Source: Novosphingobium aureum (lineage in GTDB: Bacteria > Pseudomonadota > Alphaproteobacteria > Sphingomonadales > Sphingomonadaceae). Taken from it: DNA of 64,000 bases. Below, one piece after another: positions 9,014-18,376 of the stretch; within the stretch, counting starts at the first letter, position 1; the number at the start of each line of letters is the position of its first letter. A program made the position numbers and the translations under genes. Under the pieces are notes generated by a model. The model did not search any database and was not told where the DNA came from. It worked only from the letters and a program-made list of their open reading frames with translations. The DNA lies in assembly GCF_015865035.1 (NCBI RefSeq), contig NZ_JADZGI010000002.1:473088-537087 (forward strand), read 5' to 3'.

Positions 9014-12000
9014 TCAAAACGCGACACTAAGCCCCGCGCGAGCCGAGAAGTCGGTGCTATCGGACGTCTTTTCCATCCGGCCCGACAGCTTCCATGTGAA
9101 GTCGTAGCCCCCGGCAAGCACCGAAAGCTCTCCGATCCAGGCGCCCTGGATGTCATCGCCGGTCAGCGTGAAGGCATCACCCGCATCGTAGCTGTCACCA
9201 CCGCCGAAGTAGGCAGTGGTATCGCCGAGCCCGCCTGCGAGCACCTCGCGCCGACCACCTTCGAACTGAAAGGTGAGCGGACGATAGTCGGGGGTGATCC
9301 GGCCAAGCGAATAGGCCGCGGTCAGCGTTGGGGTGAGTGTCGTCGACTTGCTGGTGCGGCTGGCGACGGTGAGCGCGATCGCATCGCTGTCGGCATCCTC
9401 GGTATAGCCGTTCTCGCGCAGCCAGAACTGCTCCAGTTCGACCTTGGGCTTGAGCGAGAAGCGGGGCGAGACGGCATAGCGATACGACGCCCCCGCAAGG
9501 CCGGACAACAGCCAGCCGCTCCACTTGCCATCGGCATCGTAAGTGAAGTCGGTATCGTCGATGGTGCCTGTGTAGGTGCGCGTGGAATCGACCGAGACAC
9601 GGGCGGCACCGATCCGCGCCCAAGTCATCAGCGGCCCCCACGAATTACGCCAGAACAGGCCGAGCGCATGTTCGCCGATGTCGAGATCCTGCGATCCCCC
9701 GTTGTCCTCGACGCTGCCTTGCAGCCAGGCATAGGAGAAGCCGACGTAGCCGATGCGGGTCCGCCGCTCGATGCCTGCGGACAGGCCCCAGCCGCTGATG
9801 TCGTAGCCAGCGCTGCCCGTCGCATCCTTCGAGGCGCGCCAGTAGACCGGTTCCAGCCAGCCACCGGCGTCGGTGATGTCGAAAGTGGAGGTGTCGTCCG
9901 AGACATGCTGCGATGCGAGACGCGTGCCCTGCGTGACGGCCTCGAAGACACCGCCCGCATAGTCGGGCAGCAGACCCGAGGTCTGCTCCTGCAACGTCGC
10001 CGTATCTTCGACCTGCAACAGGCTCTCGGCAAGATAGTCGTCATTCGCCGCCGTTGCGTAGATCGCCTCCCAGGCCGCAGCGCTGGAACGGTCGATCCCG
10101 AGATCATCGGTCGACTTGCGCGAGATCGTCAGCGAGATAGCGTTGTCCTCGCTGCTGACCGTGCCGTCGTAGATGAACGGCAGGTCGAGCGCGGTCTCGA
10201 GGCTTCCTTCCAGCGTCAGGGTGTCGGCAGTCAGCACCGAGTAAGTGCCTTCCGCCGAGGCGAGATCCGAGATCGTCGCGGTGATGCCCGCCCCATCGGC
10301 GAAGGTCGCGCTGGTAACGTCGATCGTCGAGACCTCGTCGCCGTCGATCGCGATGCCGACCGCGCCTTCGGAACCCACGTAGAGCGTGCCGAAACTGGCC
10401 GTCTCGTCCTCACCCGCGATCAGCGAACCGCCGTTCACCGTGACCGTGAGATTGTCTGCATTGGCGAATGTGCCGGTGTAGGTCGCGCTGTCGCTGATCG
10501 TCAGCGTGCCGGCGTTGCCTGCGAAATCCATGGTGCCATCGAAGCTCGAGGTATCGGCCATCGTCGCCGTGCCGGTGCCGCCCTCGAAATAGACGTCGCC
10601 GGTATAGGCAAGATCACCCGAGAGGCTGAGCGTGTCGTCGCCATCGCCGAACGTGGTATCGCCGATGATCGTGCCCGAGGACGCATCGATCGTATCGTCG
10701 CCGCTGCCCAGCGCGATGTCGCCATAGATGCGGGTGTAGACCGTGGGATCGACGTCGACCTCGTTGTCCTCGAGGTACTCCGCGCTGGTCTCGGCATCCG
10801 CGTCGTTGAGGTACTGCGTGATGGTGACGCCGGTTGTGTTCGCCGAGAGGTCGATCGCGGTGCGAACGTCGGTGCTCGAACCGTTGGCGAGGATGTAGCC
10901 GGTGTTCTCGATGCTGGTGAGCGTGCCCGAGAGATCGCGGATCGCGGTAGTGCTGCCCTCACCCGGCGAGGAGATGATCGCCGAGATGGTTCCCGAATTG
11001 TAGAGCGTCTCGACCGTGCTGCCCGCCTTGATCAGCAGCGCCGTCGCATCGCTATCGTAGGTCGTCGCCCGGATCGATCCGGTGACGCCAATCCCATCGG
11101 TCAGCGTCACGCGGCCCGCATCGCTGCCGATCACGACGCCGAAGGCATCGGTGTTACTGTATCTGGAGTTGGCAACGACCGAACCGTCCACGATCAGCGA
11201 GTAGTCGCCGGCATGGCCCGTTCCCGCACCGATAGTCATGTCCTGCGAACCGCCGATCTGGATGGCCGCGCCATTGCCATAGGCAACGACCGAGCCGGTG
11301 CCCTCCTCGTCATCGTCGACGCCGTCGTTGTCCTCGTCGTCATTGTCATCATCGTTGTCGACCGGCGGTGCGGCGATGATGATGCCGCCATCGACGTTGC
11401 CGGTGATCGAGACCGTCGCCGCGCCTTCGCGCAAGGCCGCGCGCGAGAGCGAGATGGTGTCGTCGTCATCGTTGGTGAAATAATAGGACTGTGCCAGTGC
11501 GCCCTGCACGGTGACCGCACCGGTCACGTCGCCCGCGACCGACAGGGCGGTCGCGCCTGCGCCGGTAACGGTCACGTCACCCTCGACGGTAACGTTGCCA
11601 TCTACACCCTTGGTGGAAATGCCCAGCGCATTGTCGCCCACGACCGTGATCGAGCCGGTGTTGTAGATATCGCCGGTGTAGTCCCCGGCCAGCACGATGC
11701 CCCCCGAATCGAGGCCCTCGACGTCGATCGAGCCTTCGTTGGTGATGCTGCCAGCTGCGTCTCCGGCCAAGTAGATGCCATAGCGGTTGCTGGCCGAAGC
11801 GATCTCGCCGTCGGCGATGCTGTTGCTGTCCTCGTCCTCGGGCACGAAGTCCTCGAGCACGCTGATGGCGGCATCCTCGCCTGTGTAGATATCGGCGCTC
11901 GTGCCAGTGGCGACTGTGATGCCGCTGGCTCCAACGGCGCCGTCGGCATCGCCCAGGTCGAGTTCGCCCTCGAGATCGACCGCATTGTTGCTGTCGACGG

Positions 12001-12181
12001 TGATCGCGGAACCCTTGGTGAGAACGATCGAACCATCCTCGGTCACGGTGACATCGCCTGCACTCGAGGTGACGAGCGGCGTAGTGGTCTCGGTGGACAC
12101 GGACGTCGCGGCCATCGCCGGCGCAGAGCCGAGCGCGAGGACGAGGGCTCCGACACTGACGGAATCATGGAATCTGGACAT
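9014..12181 (-). CDS. Autotransporter (type V secreted) adhesin-like outer-membrane protein
   Basis: About 1055 aa from the chosen ATG at 12181, which puts a classic signal peptide (MSRFHDSVSVGALVLALGSA, cleavage after AMA) at the N-terminus; a longer reading from 12247 would add 22 residues before it. The passenger (about 30-780) is Asp/Thr/Gly-rich and repetitive, with many G-D-x-T/S beta-helix-like repeats (ITNEGSIDVEG, DIYNTGSITVVG), typical of parallel beta-helix autotransporters. It also has an acidic stretch of D/N/E residues near 300. The last 270 residues are a beta-barrel translocator ending in Phe (RAGLSVAF). It probably displays the passenger on the cell surface. It is transcribed convergently with galE. 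Confidence 0.88.
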   Translation of the reverse strand: MSRFHDSVSVGALVLALGSAPAMAATSVSTETTTPLVTSSAGDVTVTEDGSIVLTKGSAITVDSNNAVDLEGELDLGDADGAVGASGITVATGTSADIYTGEDAAISVLEDFVPEDEDSNSIADGEIASASNRYGIYLAGDAAGSITNEGSIDVEGLDSGGIVLAGDYTGDIYNTGSITVVGDNALGISTKGVDGNVTVEGDVTVTGAGATALSVAGDVTGAVTVQGALAQSYYFTNDDDDTISLSRAALREGAATVSITGNVDGGIIIAAPPVDNDDDNDDEDNDGVDDDEEGTGSVVAYGNGAAIQIGGSQDMTIGAGTGHAGDYSLIVDGSVVANSRYSNTDAFGVVIGSDAGRVTLTDGIGVTGSIRATTYDSDATALLIKAGSTVETLYNSGTISAIISSPGEGSTTAIRDLSGTLTSIENTGYILANGSSTDVRTAIDLSANTTGVTITQYLNDADAETSAEYLEDNEVDVDPTVYTRIYGDIALGSGDDTIDASSGTIIGDTTFGDGDDTLSLSGDLAYTGDVYFEGGTGTATMADTSSFDGTMDFAGNAGTLTISDSATYTGTFANADNLTVTVNGGSLIAGEDETASFGTLYVGSEGAVGIAIDGDEVSTIDVTSATFADGAGITATISDLASAEGTYSVLTADTLTLEGSLETALDLPFIYDGTVSSEDNAISLTISRKSTDDLGIDRSSAAAWEAIYATAANDDYLAESLLQVEDTATLQEQTSGLLPDYAGGVFEAVTQGTRLASQHVSDDTSTFDITDAGGWLEPVYWRASKDATGSAGYDISGWGLSAGIERRTRIGYVGFSYAWLQGSVEDNGGSQDLDIGEHALGLFWRNSWGPLMTWARIGAARVSVDSTRTYTGTIDDTDFTYDADGKWSGWLLSGLAGASYRYAVSPRFSLKPKVELEQFWLRENGYTEDADSDAIALTVASRTSKSTTLTPTLTAAYSLGRITPDYRPLTFQFEGGRREVLAGGLGDTTAYFGGGDSYDAGDAFTLTGDDIQGAWIGELSVLAGGYDFTWKLSGRMEKTSDSTDFSARAGLSVAF

Positions 12182-12304
12182 GGAAACGGGGTCTCGATCT
12201 GGAGAGGATAACGGGCGTTGCGCAAGATCGAACCGCCCGCATTTCACGCCGCGACGGGCGGGGGTAATGCGGGCGGCAGCAAGCCTCGTGAGAAGAAAAT
12301 GCGA

Positions 12305-13231
12305 TCAGCCAGCGATGCCGATGAGCGCAGTGGCCGAATAGCCCGCCGTCAGCGAACCGCTGACCGAGGGCGTCATCTGCGCGACTTGCGCCGAGGTATT
12401 GTCGCCGAAGACGTTGTCGGACGAGAGCGACAACCCGTTGTAGTTGGAGATGCTCGAAGTGTAACGGCTGTCACCGGTGTAGACCTCGGTATTGGTCGCG
12501 GCTGGCATCGCCAGCTGCGAGATCAGGTCCGCCGTGCGCCCGGTACTGGCCGAGGTCAGACCATCGAGGAAGATCTCGAAGTGAATGTGCGGCCAGCGCC
12601 CCGAATAGCAGGCCGGGTAGATCGAGGTGAAGGTGACCTTGCCCTCGGAATCGGTGACCTGCACGCCGCGCAGGTAGCTCTCGGTCGTGACGCCGCTCGA
12701 ATAGAGCGAGTACTTTCCGTCGACATCGCAATGCCAGATGTAGATCGCCGCGCCCTCGATCGCCGCGCAGCCGTTGTTGACGTCCACCAGTTGCAGCTCG
12801 AGGGTGAGTTCGATGCCCTGCGCGACCGTCGTCGACCCAATGAAGCTGGGCCGGATATCGGATCGGATCACGCCCGAATTGGTCAGCACGTTGGAGGTCG
12901 AGCCGCCCGAACTGTTGGTGCCGTCGGCCGGGTAGGGCCCGTTGGTCTCACTCGGATCGGCGATGCAGCTACCCGACCCGCTGGAGCTGGCGGTATCGTC
13001 GCTCGAGGATGAGTCGGTCGAAGAATCCGTCGTCGAACCCGATGAGGAGGAGGACGATCCGGAAGTCGAACCCGAACTCGAAGTGGAAGCGGTAGCGTCT
13101 TCGCCCCCACATGCCGCCAGCAAAGCGCTCGTACCGGCGCTCGCCAGAAACGCCAGCGCCCTGCGCCGCGCGAGCATTTGCCCCGCGATGCGCTCGAGAT
13201 CTTCGCCGAGACCCTTGCCGTGCTCATCCAT
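12305..13231 (-). CDS. Intradiol ring-cleavage dioxygenase-like lipoprotein
   Basis: This 308-aa protein has a twin-arginine-like signal (ARRRALAFLAS) ending in lipobox LLAAC. A Ser/Thr/Asp low-complexity linker (about 50-90) follows, then a dioxygenase-type beta-sandwich. Iron-ligand landmarks of the protocatechuate/catechol dioxygenase family are present: IWHCDVDGKYSLYS (first Tyr), PACYSGRWPHIHFEIF (second Tyr and the His-x-His pair) and an upstream NGPYPADG segment. Related exported proteins are widespread in soil bacteria but mostly lack a known substrate, so an aromatic or polyphenol role is only inferred. The intact ligand set suggests an active Fe(III) enzyme. It sits 123 bp upstream of the autotransporter gene on the same strand. 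Confidence 0.8.
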   Translation of the reverse strand: MDEHGKGLGEDLERIAGQMLARRRALAFLASAGTSALLAACGGEDATASTSSSGSTSGSSSSSSGSTTDSSTDSSSSDDTASSSGSGSCIADPSETNGPYPADGTNSSGGSTSNVLTNSGVIRSDIRPSFIGSTTVAQGIELTLELQLVDVNNGCAAIEGAAIYIWHCDVDGKYSLYSSGVTTESYLRGVQVTDSEGKVTFTSIYPACYSGRWPHIHFEIFLDGLTSASTGRTADLISQLAMPAATNTEVYTGDSRYTSSISNYNGLSLSSDNVFGDNTSAQVAQMTPSVSGSLTAGYSATALIGIAG

Positions 13232-13411
13232 TTCAACGTCACTCCTCGTACAGGTCCGCGCGAGATGGGCGCGCGGACGGATCGTGCCGGAAGCAATGTC
13301 AGTGCGGATTTGCCGCTGGATTTCAGGCGATTTGCAACAATGTCGTGAGGGACGTGCGCCCGCTGCAACACTAGAGGCAGGAGCGATTGACCACGCAGGG
13401 CCGCTTGCCGG

Positions 13412-14173
13412 TCAGGCAGGGGTGCCCGTGGTCACCGCCGGCACGAAGAGATAGCCCTCGTTGCGCACGGTGCGGATGATGTCGCCGCCGCCCTCACCCT
13501 CGGACAACTTGCGACGCAGGCGCGACAGCTGGACGTCGATGGCGCGATCATAGTGCTCGCTATCCTCGCCGCGCGACCAGTCCAGCAGCTGGTCGCGGGT
13601 CAGGACTCGCCGCGGATGCTCGGCAAAGGCGCGCAGCAGGCGAAACTCTCCATCCGAGAGGGGGATCAACTGTGCCGCGGGATCGACCAGCAGGCGCAAG
13701 CCCAGGTCCATGCGCCAGCCTGCGAAGTAGAGGCAATCGCCCGAACCCGCATCGCCTGCGCCAGCGGGACCGGGCGCTTCCTCGCTCGCCCCCTTGCCGT
13801 CCTGCACAGCGCGGCGGCGCAGGACGGTACGGATTCGCGCGAGCAGCTCACGCGGGTTGCACGGCTTGGCCAGATAGTCGTCGGCGCCCATCTCGAGCCC
13901 GACGATGCGGTCGACGTCGCTGCCAACCGCCGAAAGCATGATTACCGGCGGCGCGCCCGCCCCCAGCCGACGTAGCGCAGACAGGCCATCCTCGCGCGGC
14001 ATCATCACGTCGAGCACGATGAGGTCGAAGTTCTCGCGCTCGAGCAGCGCGCGCATGGCGGCGGGGTCCTCGGCCACCGCTGTCTCGTAGCCGTGCCGAG
14101 CGAGATAATCGCCGATAAGCGTACGGATGCCCTCGTCGTCGTCGACGATCAGGATACGGGTCTGCATGTCCAT
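13412..14173 (-). CDS. OmpR-family response regulator
   Basis: This 253-aa protein starts at MDMQTRILIVDDDEG. The receiver domain (about 5-120) has acidic pocket DDD (11-13), the phospho-acceptor Asp in LIVLDVMMPREDG (Asp55), and the conserved Lys in DDYLAKPCNPRELL. A winged-helix DNA-binding domain follows (about 155-245: DGEFRLLRAFAEHPRRVLTR, IDVQLSRLRRKL, VRNEGYLF). A Gly/Ala/Glu-rich linker separates the two. The gene diverges from the kinase at 14853 across a 679-bp region that carries repeated GCGACA motifs, so the pair most likely forms an autoregulated two-component system. Confidence 0.92.
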   Translation of the reverse strand: MDMQTRILIVDDDEGIRTLIGDYLARHGYETAVAEDPAAMRALLERENFDLIVLDVMMPREDGLSALRRLGAGAPPVIMLSAVGSDVDRIVGLEMGADDYLAKPCNPRELLARIRTVLRRRAVQDGKGASEEAPGPAGAGDAGSGDCLYFAGWRMDLGLRLLVDPAAQLIPLSDGEFRLLRAFAEHPRRVLTRDQLLDWSRGEDSEHYDRAIDVQLSRLRRKLSEGEGGGDIIRTVRNEGYLFVPAVTTGTPA

Positions 14174-14356
14174 CGCGTTTGATTCTAGAAGCATCATGTG
14201 GATTTGCACAGTCGCTATGCCCAAGCGATTTCAGCTACCGACACAGCTTGCGACACGATTGCTACCCAGCCGTAACGCGATGAAACACCGAGGCAACCTC
14301 ACGGTCTGACAAGGGCATGGCACGCAGCACTCCAAAAGGTGTGCGGCGCGCAAAGC

Positions 14357-14391
14357 TACCCTCCTCGCTGCCGCCAAGGCGAGGAAGGGTA
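14357..14391. repeat. Inverted repeat in the response regulator/kinase intergenic region
   Basis: TACCCTCCTCG and CGAGGAAGGGTA form an 11-bp stem with a single bulge and a 12-base loop. There is no T-run on either side, so it is not an obvious terminator. It could be a transcript-stabilising or regulatory hairpin. Confidence 0.5.
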
Positions 14392-14670
14392 CCGGGATCG
14401 TCGCGTGTCAGGTTTCGATGTCGCACCCGCCCTGCCCCTCGGCGATCCCGGATCGGCCAGCGAATGCCTGTCCCGCCCGCCTTCGCGCCATGTCCGAGGC
14501 TGGCTCGGAGCCATGACTGTCCGCATCCCGAACAAGTCGATTGGAGTCGCCAAAGTGACACGGATCGCTGATAATCGCCCGGTGCATCTTCGGCTCATGA
14601 GTCGAACCCAGAGTTTCCACGCCTGCACGGTTGCCGTTTCGTGCAACGCACGGCGTGTTCCGTGGTGACC

Positions 14671-14746
14671 GTTCCCGTGGCCTGTCGGCCATGGGAACGT
14701 GGAGCAGGGTCAGGAGGGACGTGTCCCTCTCTCCTGTCCCTGCTCC
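14671..14746. repeat. Two tandem strong hairpins upstream of the kinase gene
   Basis: First hairpin 14671-14698: GTTCCCGTGGCC, a TGTC loop, then GGCCATGGGAAC (12 bp, one wobble). The second starts three bases later (14701-14746): GGAGCAGGG pairs with CCCTGCTCC, and an inner CAGGAGGGAC pairs with GTCCCT(CTCT)CCTG around a GT turn. The two are back to back with only a few bases between them and neither has a T-run. They could be part of the kinase mRNA leader or a REP-like element. Confidence 0.6.
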
Positions 14747-14852
14747 GCATATCCCGCCCCCAGCAATCGCTGCGACAGTTGCGCGACAATGAGGCATCCT
14801 GCGACAATTGCGCGGATCGCAAATCCGTCCGCTTCGTGGCATTGGCGGCGCC

Positions 14853-17084
14853 ATGAGACGCCTCGCCCTACCGCGCGCAAGGAGCTTGCCGCTCGCGCTG
14901 CAGATGATCGCGATCCCGGTCTGCGCGCTGGTTGCCGCGCAGCTGGTCACGCTCGCCCTCACCGTTCTGATCCCGCCGCGCCCGACCGCGCGCTGGAACC
15001 TAGACGACGTAGCTGCCGCGCTGGCTGAAGGCACGATACCCGATGCTCTCGAACGCCGCGACATGACGGGGCCTCCCGACATTTCGGGTCAAGGCTGGCT
15101 GGTCTCCGAATCCTCGCGCAATGCGCTCGCCGCGCGGCTCGACATGGCTCCGGGCGATATCGTCCTGGCCTTCTATACCCAGCTCCCCGTCGGGGGCGTG
15201 GCGGTGCCGACAAGCACACGCTCACCACTGGCACAGATGGATACCGACAGCAGCGCCACTGCCGACCTTTCCTCATGGCTGATAGAAAGTGCGAAGGCAC
15301 AGGCAATTCCGGGCGGACCGCCTCCCGGTGGCGGCGGAGCGCCCGGAGGACTTCCTCCGGGCGGATTTCCCGGCGGCATGCCCCCGGGAGCCCGCCCTGC
15401 GCGTGTACCGACAATGCCCAGCGGCACGATACCGGGAGGAGCAAGGCCCGCGGGAACCATGCCGGGAGGCACTGGCGCTGGGGCGATGCGTCCTCCAACA
15501 GCCGCTCCGGCGACACGCGCGCCGGGTGCACACTCTCCCGGCGGACAGCCTCCTGGCAACCGCCCCGGGCCCGCCAGCCCTCCGGCCGGCCCGGCGCAGG
15601 GAGAGCAGCCTCCTTCAGGCCCTAGCGGAGGCATGACCGAGGGGCCATCCGCAGGCACGGGCGCTGGGTACGACCCGGCGGCTCCCGGCACTCCGGGCGG
15701 TTCGAACGCAAGCGCATCAGAAGCCCGCCCGGGAGGGAGTACTCCGGGAATGGCGCCTCCGGGAACGGGCGCACCGGGCATGGGCACAGGTTCGCTAACG
15801 GCCGGGGGCTTGCCGCCGGGCATCGGCGCGAGCCAGTCCTTGCGCGCTCCTCTTGTCGACTTCGCCCCCTCGTCCCCGCCTGCTACCCGAACAGCCGGAT
15901 CCGATCAGGCTCCCCGCGCGGATTCCGCCACGGCTCGCCCCATGGAGACGCATGCCCCTGCCGTTCCGGCGCAAACCGTTGCACTCGAGCCGCCTGGCGA
16001 AGACGCGGAGGCCCGAGCCGGCGATGCCGACGCCGCCGTGACGGGCAGTCCTGCAGGCACAGCGCAGCCGATTCCGTTCCGGCGCCAGCACGATTCGATC
16101 TTCAACCTCGCCTCCCCTCCGTTCATCGAGGGCGATTTCGTCGCGGCCGCACGCCAGGGCGACGGCAGCTGGATCGCGGTCGCCCCCCGCGAGGAGCCCT
16201 TCCCCAACGCCTGGCAGCGCCGGGTCATCGTGTGGTTCGCGCTCTCGCTGGCGATCATCAGCCCTCTGGCCTGGCTCTTTGCCCGGCGTATCGTGCTGCC
16301 GCTACGCGAATTCGCCAGTGCGGCCGAACAGCTCGGACGCGACCCCAGCGCGCAGATCCCGCCGCTCTCCGGCCCTGCAGAGATCGGCGGCGCGGCTATT
16401 GCCTTCAACCAGATGCGCAACCGCGTACGCGCTTTCGTCGAGGATCGCACGACCATGGTCGGCGCGATCAGCCACGACTTGCGCACCCCGCTCACCCGGC
16501 TGCGCTTCCGCATCGAGGACGTGCCCGACGACCAGCGCGGAGGGCTACTGAAGGAGGTCACCGAGATGGAGGCCATGATCAGCCAGGTCATAGCCTTCAT
16601 TCATGATGCCTCCGCGCCGGGCGCACGCGAGCGTGTGCTCTTGGGCGATCTCGTCGCGCAAAGCATCGAGGATGCCAGGCTGGTGGGTGCGGACGTGACG
16701 CTGGCCGCTGGGGTGGCAGTCGTGGTCGACGTCGACCCGGTCGGTATGCGTCGGCTGCTCGACAATCTGGTCGAGAACGCGGTCAAGTATGGCGAACGCG
16801 CCTGCGTACGTCTCGATTTCCGCGCCGGGGAGGCCATCGTCGAGATCGTCGATGACGGCGAAGGCTTTGCGGAGGCCGAATTCGACCTCGTATTCGAGCC
16901 CTTCTATCGCAGCGCCAGCGCGCGCAAGTCGGCCAAGAAGGGCTCGGGGCTCGGCCTCGCGGTATGTCGCTCGATCGCACGAGCGCACGGAGGCGACGTG
17001 TCCTTCGCGCATGACCCAGCCGGCTTCATCACCCGCCTGCGCCTGCCTGCAACAGCGACAAGCACATCGCGCAAGGCAGGCTGA
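14853..17084 (+). CDS. Membrane sensor histidine kinase with a very long Pro/Gly-rich periplasmic segment
   Basis: 743 aa from the ATG at 14853 (a TTG 45 bases upstream is the alternative). Order: TM1 (about 15-42), a periplasmic region to about 455, TM2 (458-476), HAMP (to about 530), the dimerisation/phospho-acceptor motif AISHDLRTPLTRLR (His541), an ATPase N-box NLVENAVKYGE, and G-boxes DDGEGFAEAEF and KGSGLGLAVCRS. The unusual part is residues about 152-325: low complexity, dominated by Pro, Gly, Ala, Met and Ser in PPGG/PGGxPPG-type units. A structured segment GDFVAAARQGDGSWIAV lies just before TM2. The kinase core looks intact. Its partner is the divergent OmpR-type regulator, and its stop overlaps the next start. 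Confidence 0.92.
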   Translation: MRRLALPRARSLPLALQMIAIPVCALVAAQLVTLALTVLIPPRPTARWNLDDVAAALAEGTIPDALERRDMTGPPDISGQGWLVSESSRNALAARLDMAPGDIVLAFYTQLPVGGVAVPTSTRSPLAQMDTDSSATADLSSWLIESAKAQAIPGGPPPGGGGAPGGLPPGGFPGGMPPGARPARVPTMPSGTIPGGARPAGTMPGGTGAGAMRPPTAAPATRAPGAHSPGGQPPGNRPGPASPPAGPAQGEQPPSGPSGGMTEGPSAGTGAGYDPAAPGTPGGSNASASEARPGGSTPGMAPPGTGAPGMGTGSLTAGGLPPGIGASQSLRAPLVDFAPSSPPATRTAGSDQAPRADSATARPMETHAPAVPAQTVALEPPGEDAEARAGDADAAVTGSPAGTAQPIPFRRQHDSIFNLASPPFIEGDFVAAARQGDGSWIAVAPREEPFPNAWQRRVIVWFALSLAIISPLAWLFARRIVLPLREFASAAEQLGRDPSAQIPPLSGPAEIGGAAIAFNQMRNRVRAFVEDRTTMVGAISHDLRTPLTRLRFRIEDVPDDQRGGLLKEVTEMEAMISQVIAFIHDASAPGARERVLLGDLVAQSIEDARLVGADVTLAAGVAVVVDVDPVGMRRLLDNLVENAVKYGERACVRLDFRAGEAIVEIVDDGEGFAEAEFDLVFEPFYRSASARKSAKKGSGLGLAVCRSIARAHGGDVSFAHDPAGFITRLRLPATATSTSRKAG

Positions 17085-18085
17085 TGCACGCCACACGACG
17101 CCTCGGTGCACGCACATCCGCCTTCATTATTGCAGCCAGCGCGCTGTTCGCACAGCCGGTCAGCGCGCAACAGGTGCTCCCGGAAACGCCCGGTAGCGAG
17201 GGCGATAGGGCCGAAAGCAATCAGGCTCAGGCCAATCTGCAAAGGGACGAGGCGACCGCGCGCGACGAAGTGGCAGCGCCGCCCCCTTCGGTCATGCCAT
17301 GGTCCGCTTCCGTATCTGCGGGGCTCAGCGCGCGCGATGCAGGGCCCGATGGTTCCTGGCAGTCGCTGGCACTCTCCCGCAGCGTGGGCCGTGGGTACCT
17401 TCGGGCAAGTGTGATGCGCTACCACGGGACGCTCGTCCAAGCCGATACCGCCCTGCCTTCCGACTACTTCATCGGTACGCTGGGCGCTGGCGGCAATTTC
17501 GACAACTGGGTCACCGACGGCTGGGTCAGCATCGGTCGCCAGCGCTATGGCCGGATCAGCCAGACCGGCACAGACCAGCCTGCCAGCCGCGAGAGTACCG
17601 GAGCGACCTCCAGCCCCTACTTCGCCGTCGGTGCGGACGTTGGACATGTGATCACGCTCTCGCCGGGATGGTACGCGACCCCGACACTTGCCGTGTCCTA
17701 TGCCCATGGCCAGCTTCTGCGTCCCGCGCCCGAGAACAGCGGACTGCCCGATCTCGAGACCGACGAGCCGACCTGGACCGGCGGGGCCAACCTGCGCCTC
17801 GACCGCGCATTTGGCCCGGAAGGCCGGAACTTCATTGGCCTGCTCGCCGCGCGCCAGTGGAGCAGCAACGGAGTTTCCGCCCTCCTGCTGCCGGTTGTCG
17901 ACGACAGCGCCATACTGCCCGAACTCAAGAGCCGACATTATCCGGACAGCTGGTACGAAGCCGGGGCCAGCGCCAGTCTCTCGCTGCTTCCCCGCCTCGA
18001 TCTCGATCTTTACGCGACCCGCAGCTTTGGAATGAAGGCTGGAGACGTCACCTCCGCTGGCCTGTCGCTGCGCACCCGCTTCTGA
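17084..18085 (+). CDS. Outer-membrane beta-barrel protein co-translated with the kinase
   Basis: This 333-aa protein has a signal peptide (about 1-28, cleavage after VSA) and a short disordered acidic/Gln-rich linker. About 270 residues of alternating amphipathic strands rich in Tyr, Trp and Gly end in a C-terminal Phe (SLRTRF), the outer-membrane insertion signature. It resembles small barrel domains of autotransporters without a passenger. The ATG at 17084 shares bases with the kinase stop (TGATG), so expression is tied to the kinase. The barrel may be a target or a sensor partner of the two-component system. Confidence 0.75.
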   Translation: MHATRRLGARTSAFIIAASALFAQPVSAQQVLPETPGSEGDRAESNQAQANLQRDEATARDEVAAPPPSVMPWSASVSAGLSARDAGPDGSWQSLALSRSVGRGYLRASVMRYHGTLVQADTALPSDYFIGTLGAGGNFDNWVTDGWVSIGRQRYGRISQTGTDQPASRESTGATSSPYFAVGADVGHVITLSPGWYATPTLAVSYAHGQLLRPAPENSGLPDLETDEPTWTGGANLRLDRAFGPEGRNFIGLLAARQWSSNGVSALLLPVVDDSAILPELKSRHYPDSWYEAGASASLSLLPRLDLDLYATRSFGMKAGDVTSAGLSLRTRF

Positions 18086-18376
18086 GGCACTGCCCCTGAA
18101 TGCGCGAAGTGCGAACTTAACGCCTCAGCCTGCGAAAACACCGTGTCCAAGGCATTTTCCGGACAGATTTCCAGCGCGCCGCGGCGCCGCCGCGACAAGA
18201 CTGCTCTGAATTGGGACAATCAGGGTTTACACCACTGGTGACGCTGAAAAATTTAAACTACACCGCAATGCAACAAAGTCTCTGGTAATGTCTTGATCCC
18301 TTCGCCGTCCGCCCCGGTTCTCGGCACAGTTAAACCCGGCAGTGGCCATATGCGCCGCATGAGGAGCTGAAGTTTC

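Larger units (their letters stand above)
14174..14852. promoter_or_regulatory. Divergent control region with repeated TGCGACA..TTGC motifs between response regulator and kinase genes
   Basis: I find no gene in these 679 bases. Three related elements stand out: TGCGACACGATTGC at 14249-14262, TGCGACAGTTGC at 14771-14782 and TGCGACAATTGC at 14800-14811. The second is followed by another GCGACA (14783-14788), giving an 11-bp direct repeat, the spacing at which OmpR/PhoB-type regulators bind. CGACAC is also repeated 12 bp apart at 14239 and 14251. This pattern flanks both divergent starts and is a plausible autoregulatory operator. The region also holds three strong inverted repeats, listed separately. 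Confidence 0.45.

Noticed and set aside
8978..12211. Plus-strand open frame of about 1077 codons across the autotransporter
   Set aside because: Exact antisense shadow of the minus-strand gene; its translation is Arg/Asp-rich without domains, whereas the minus frame has a signal peptide, beta-helix repeats and a barrel.
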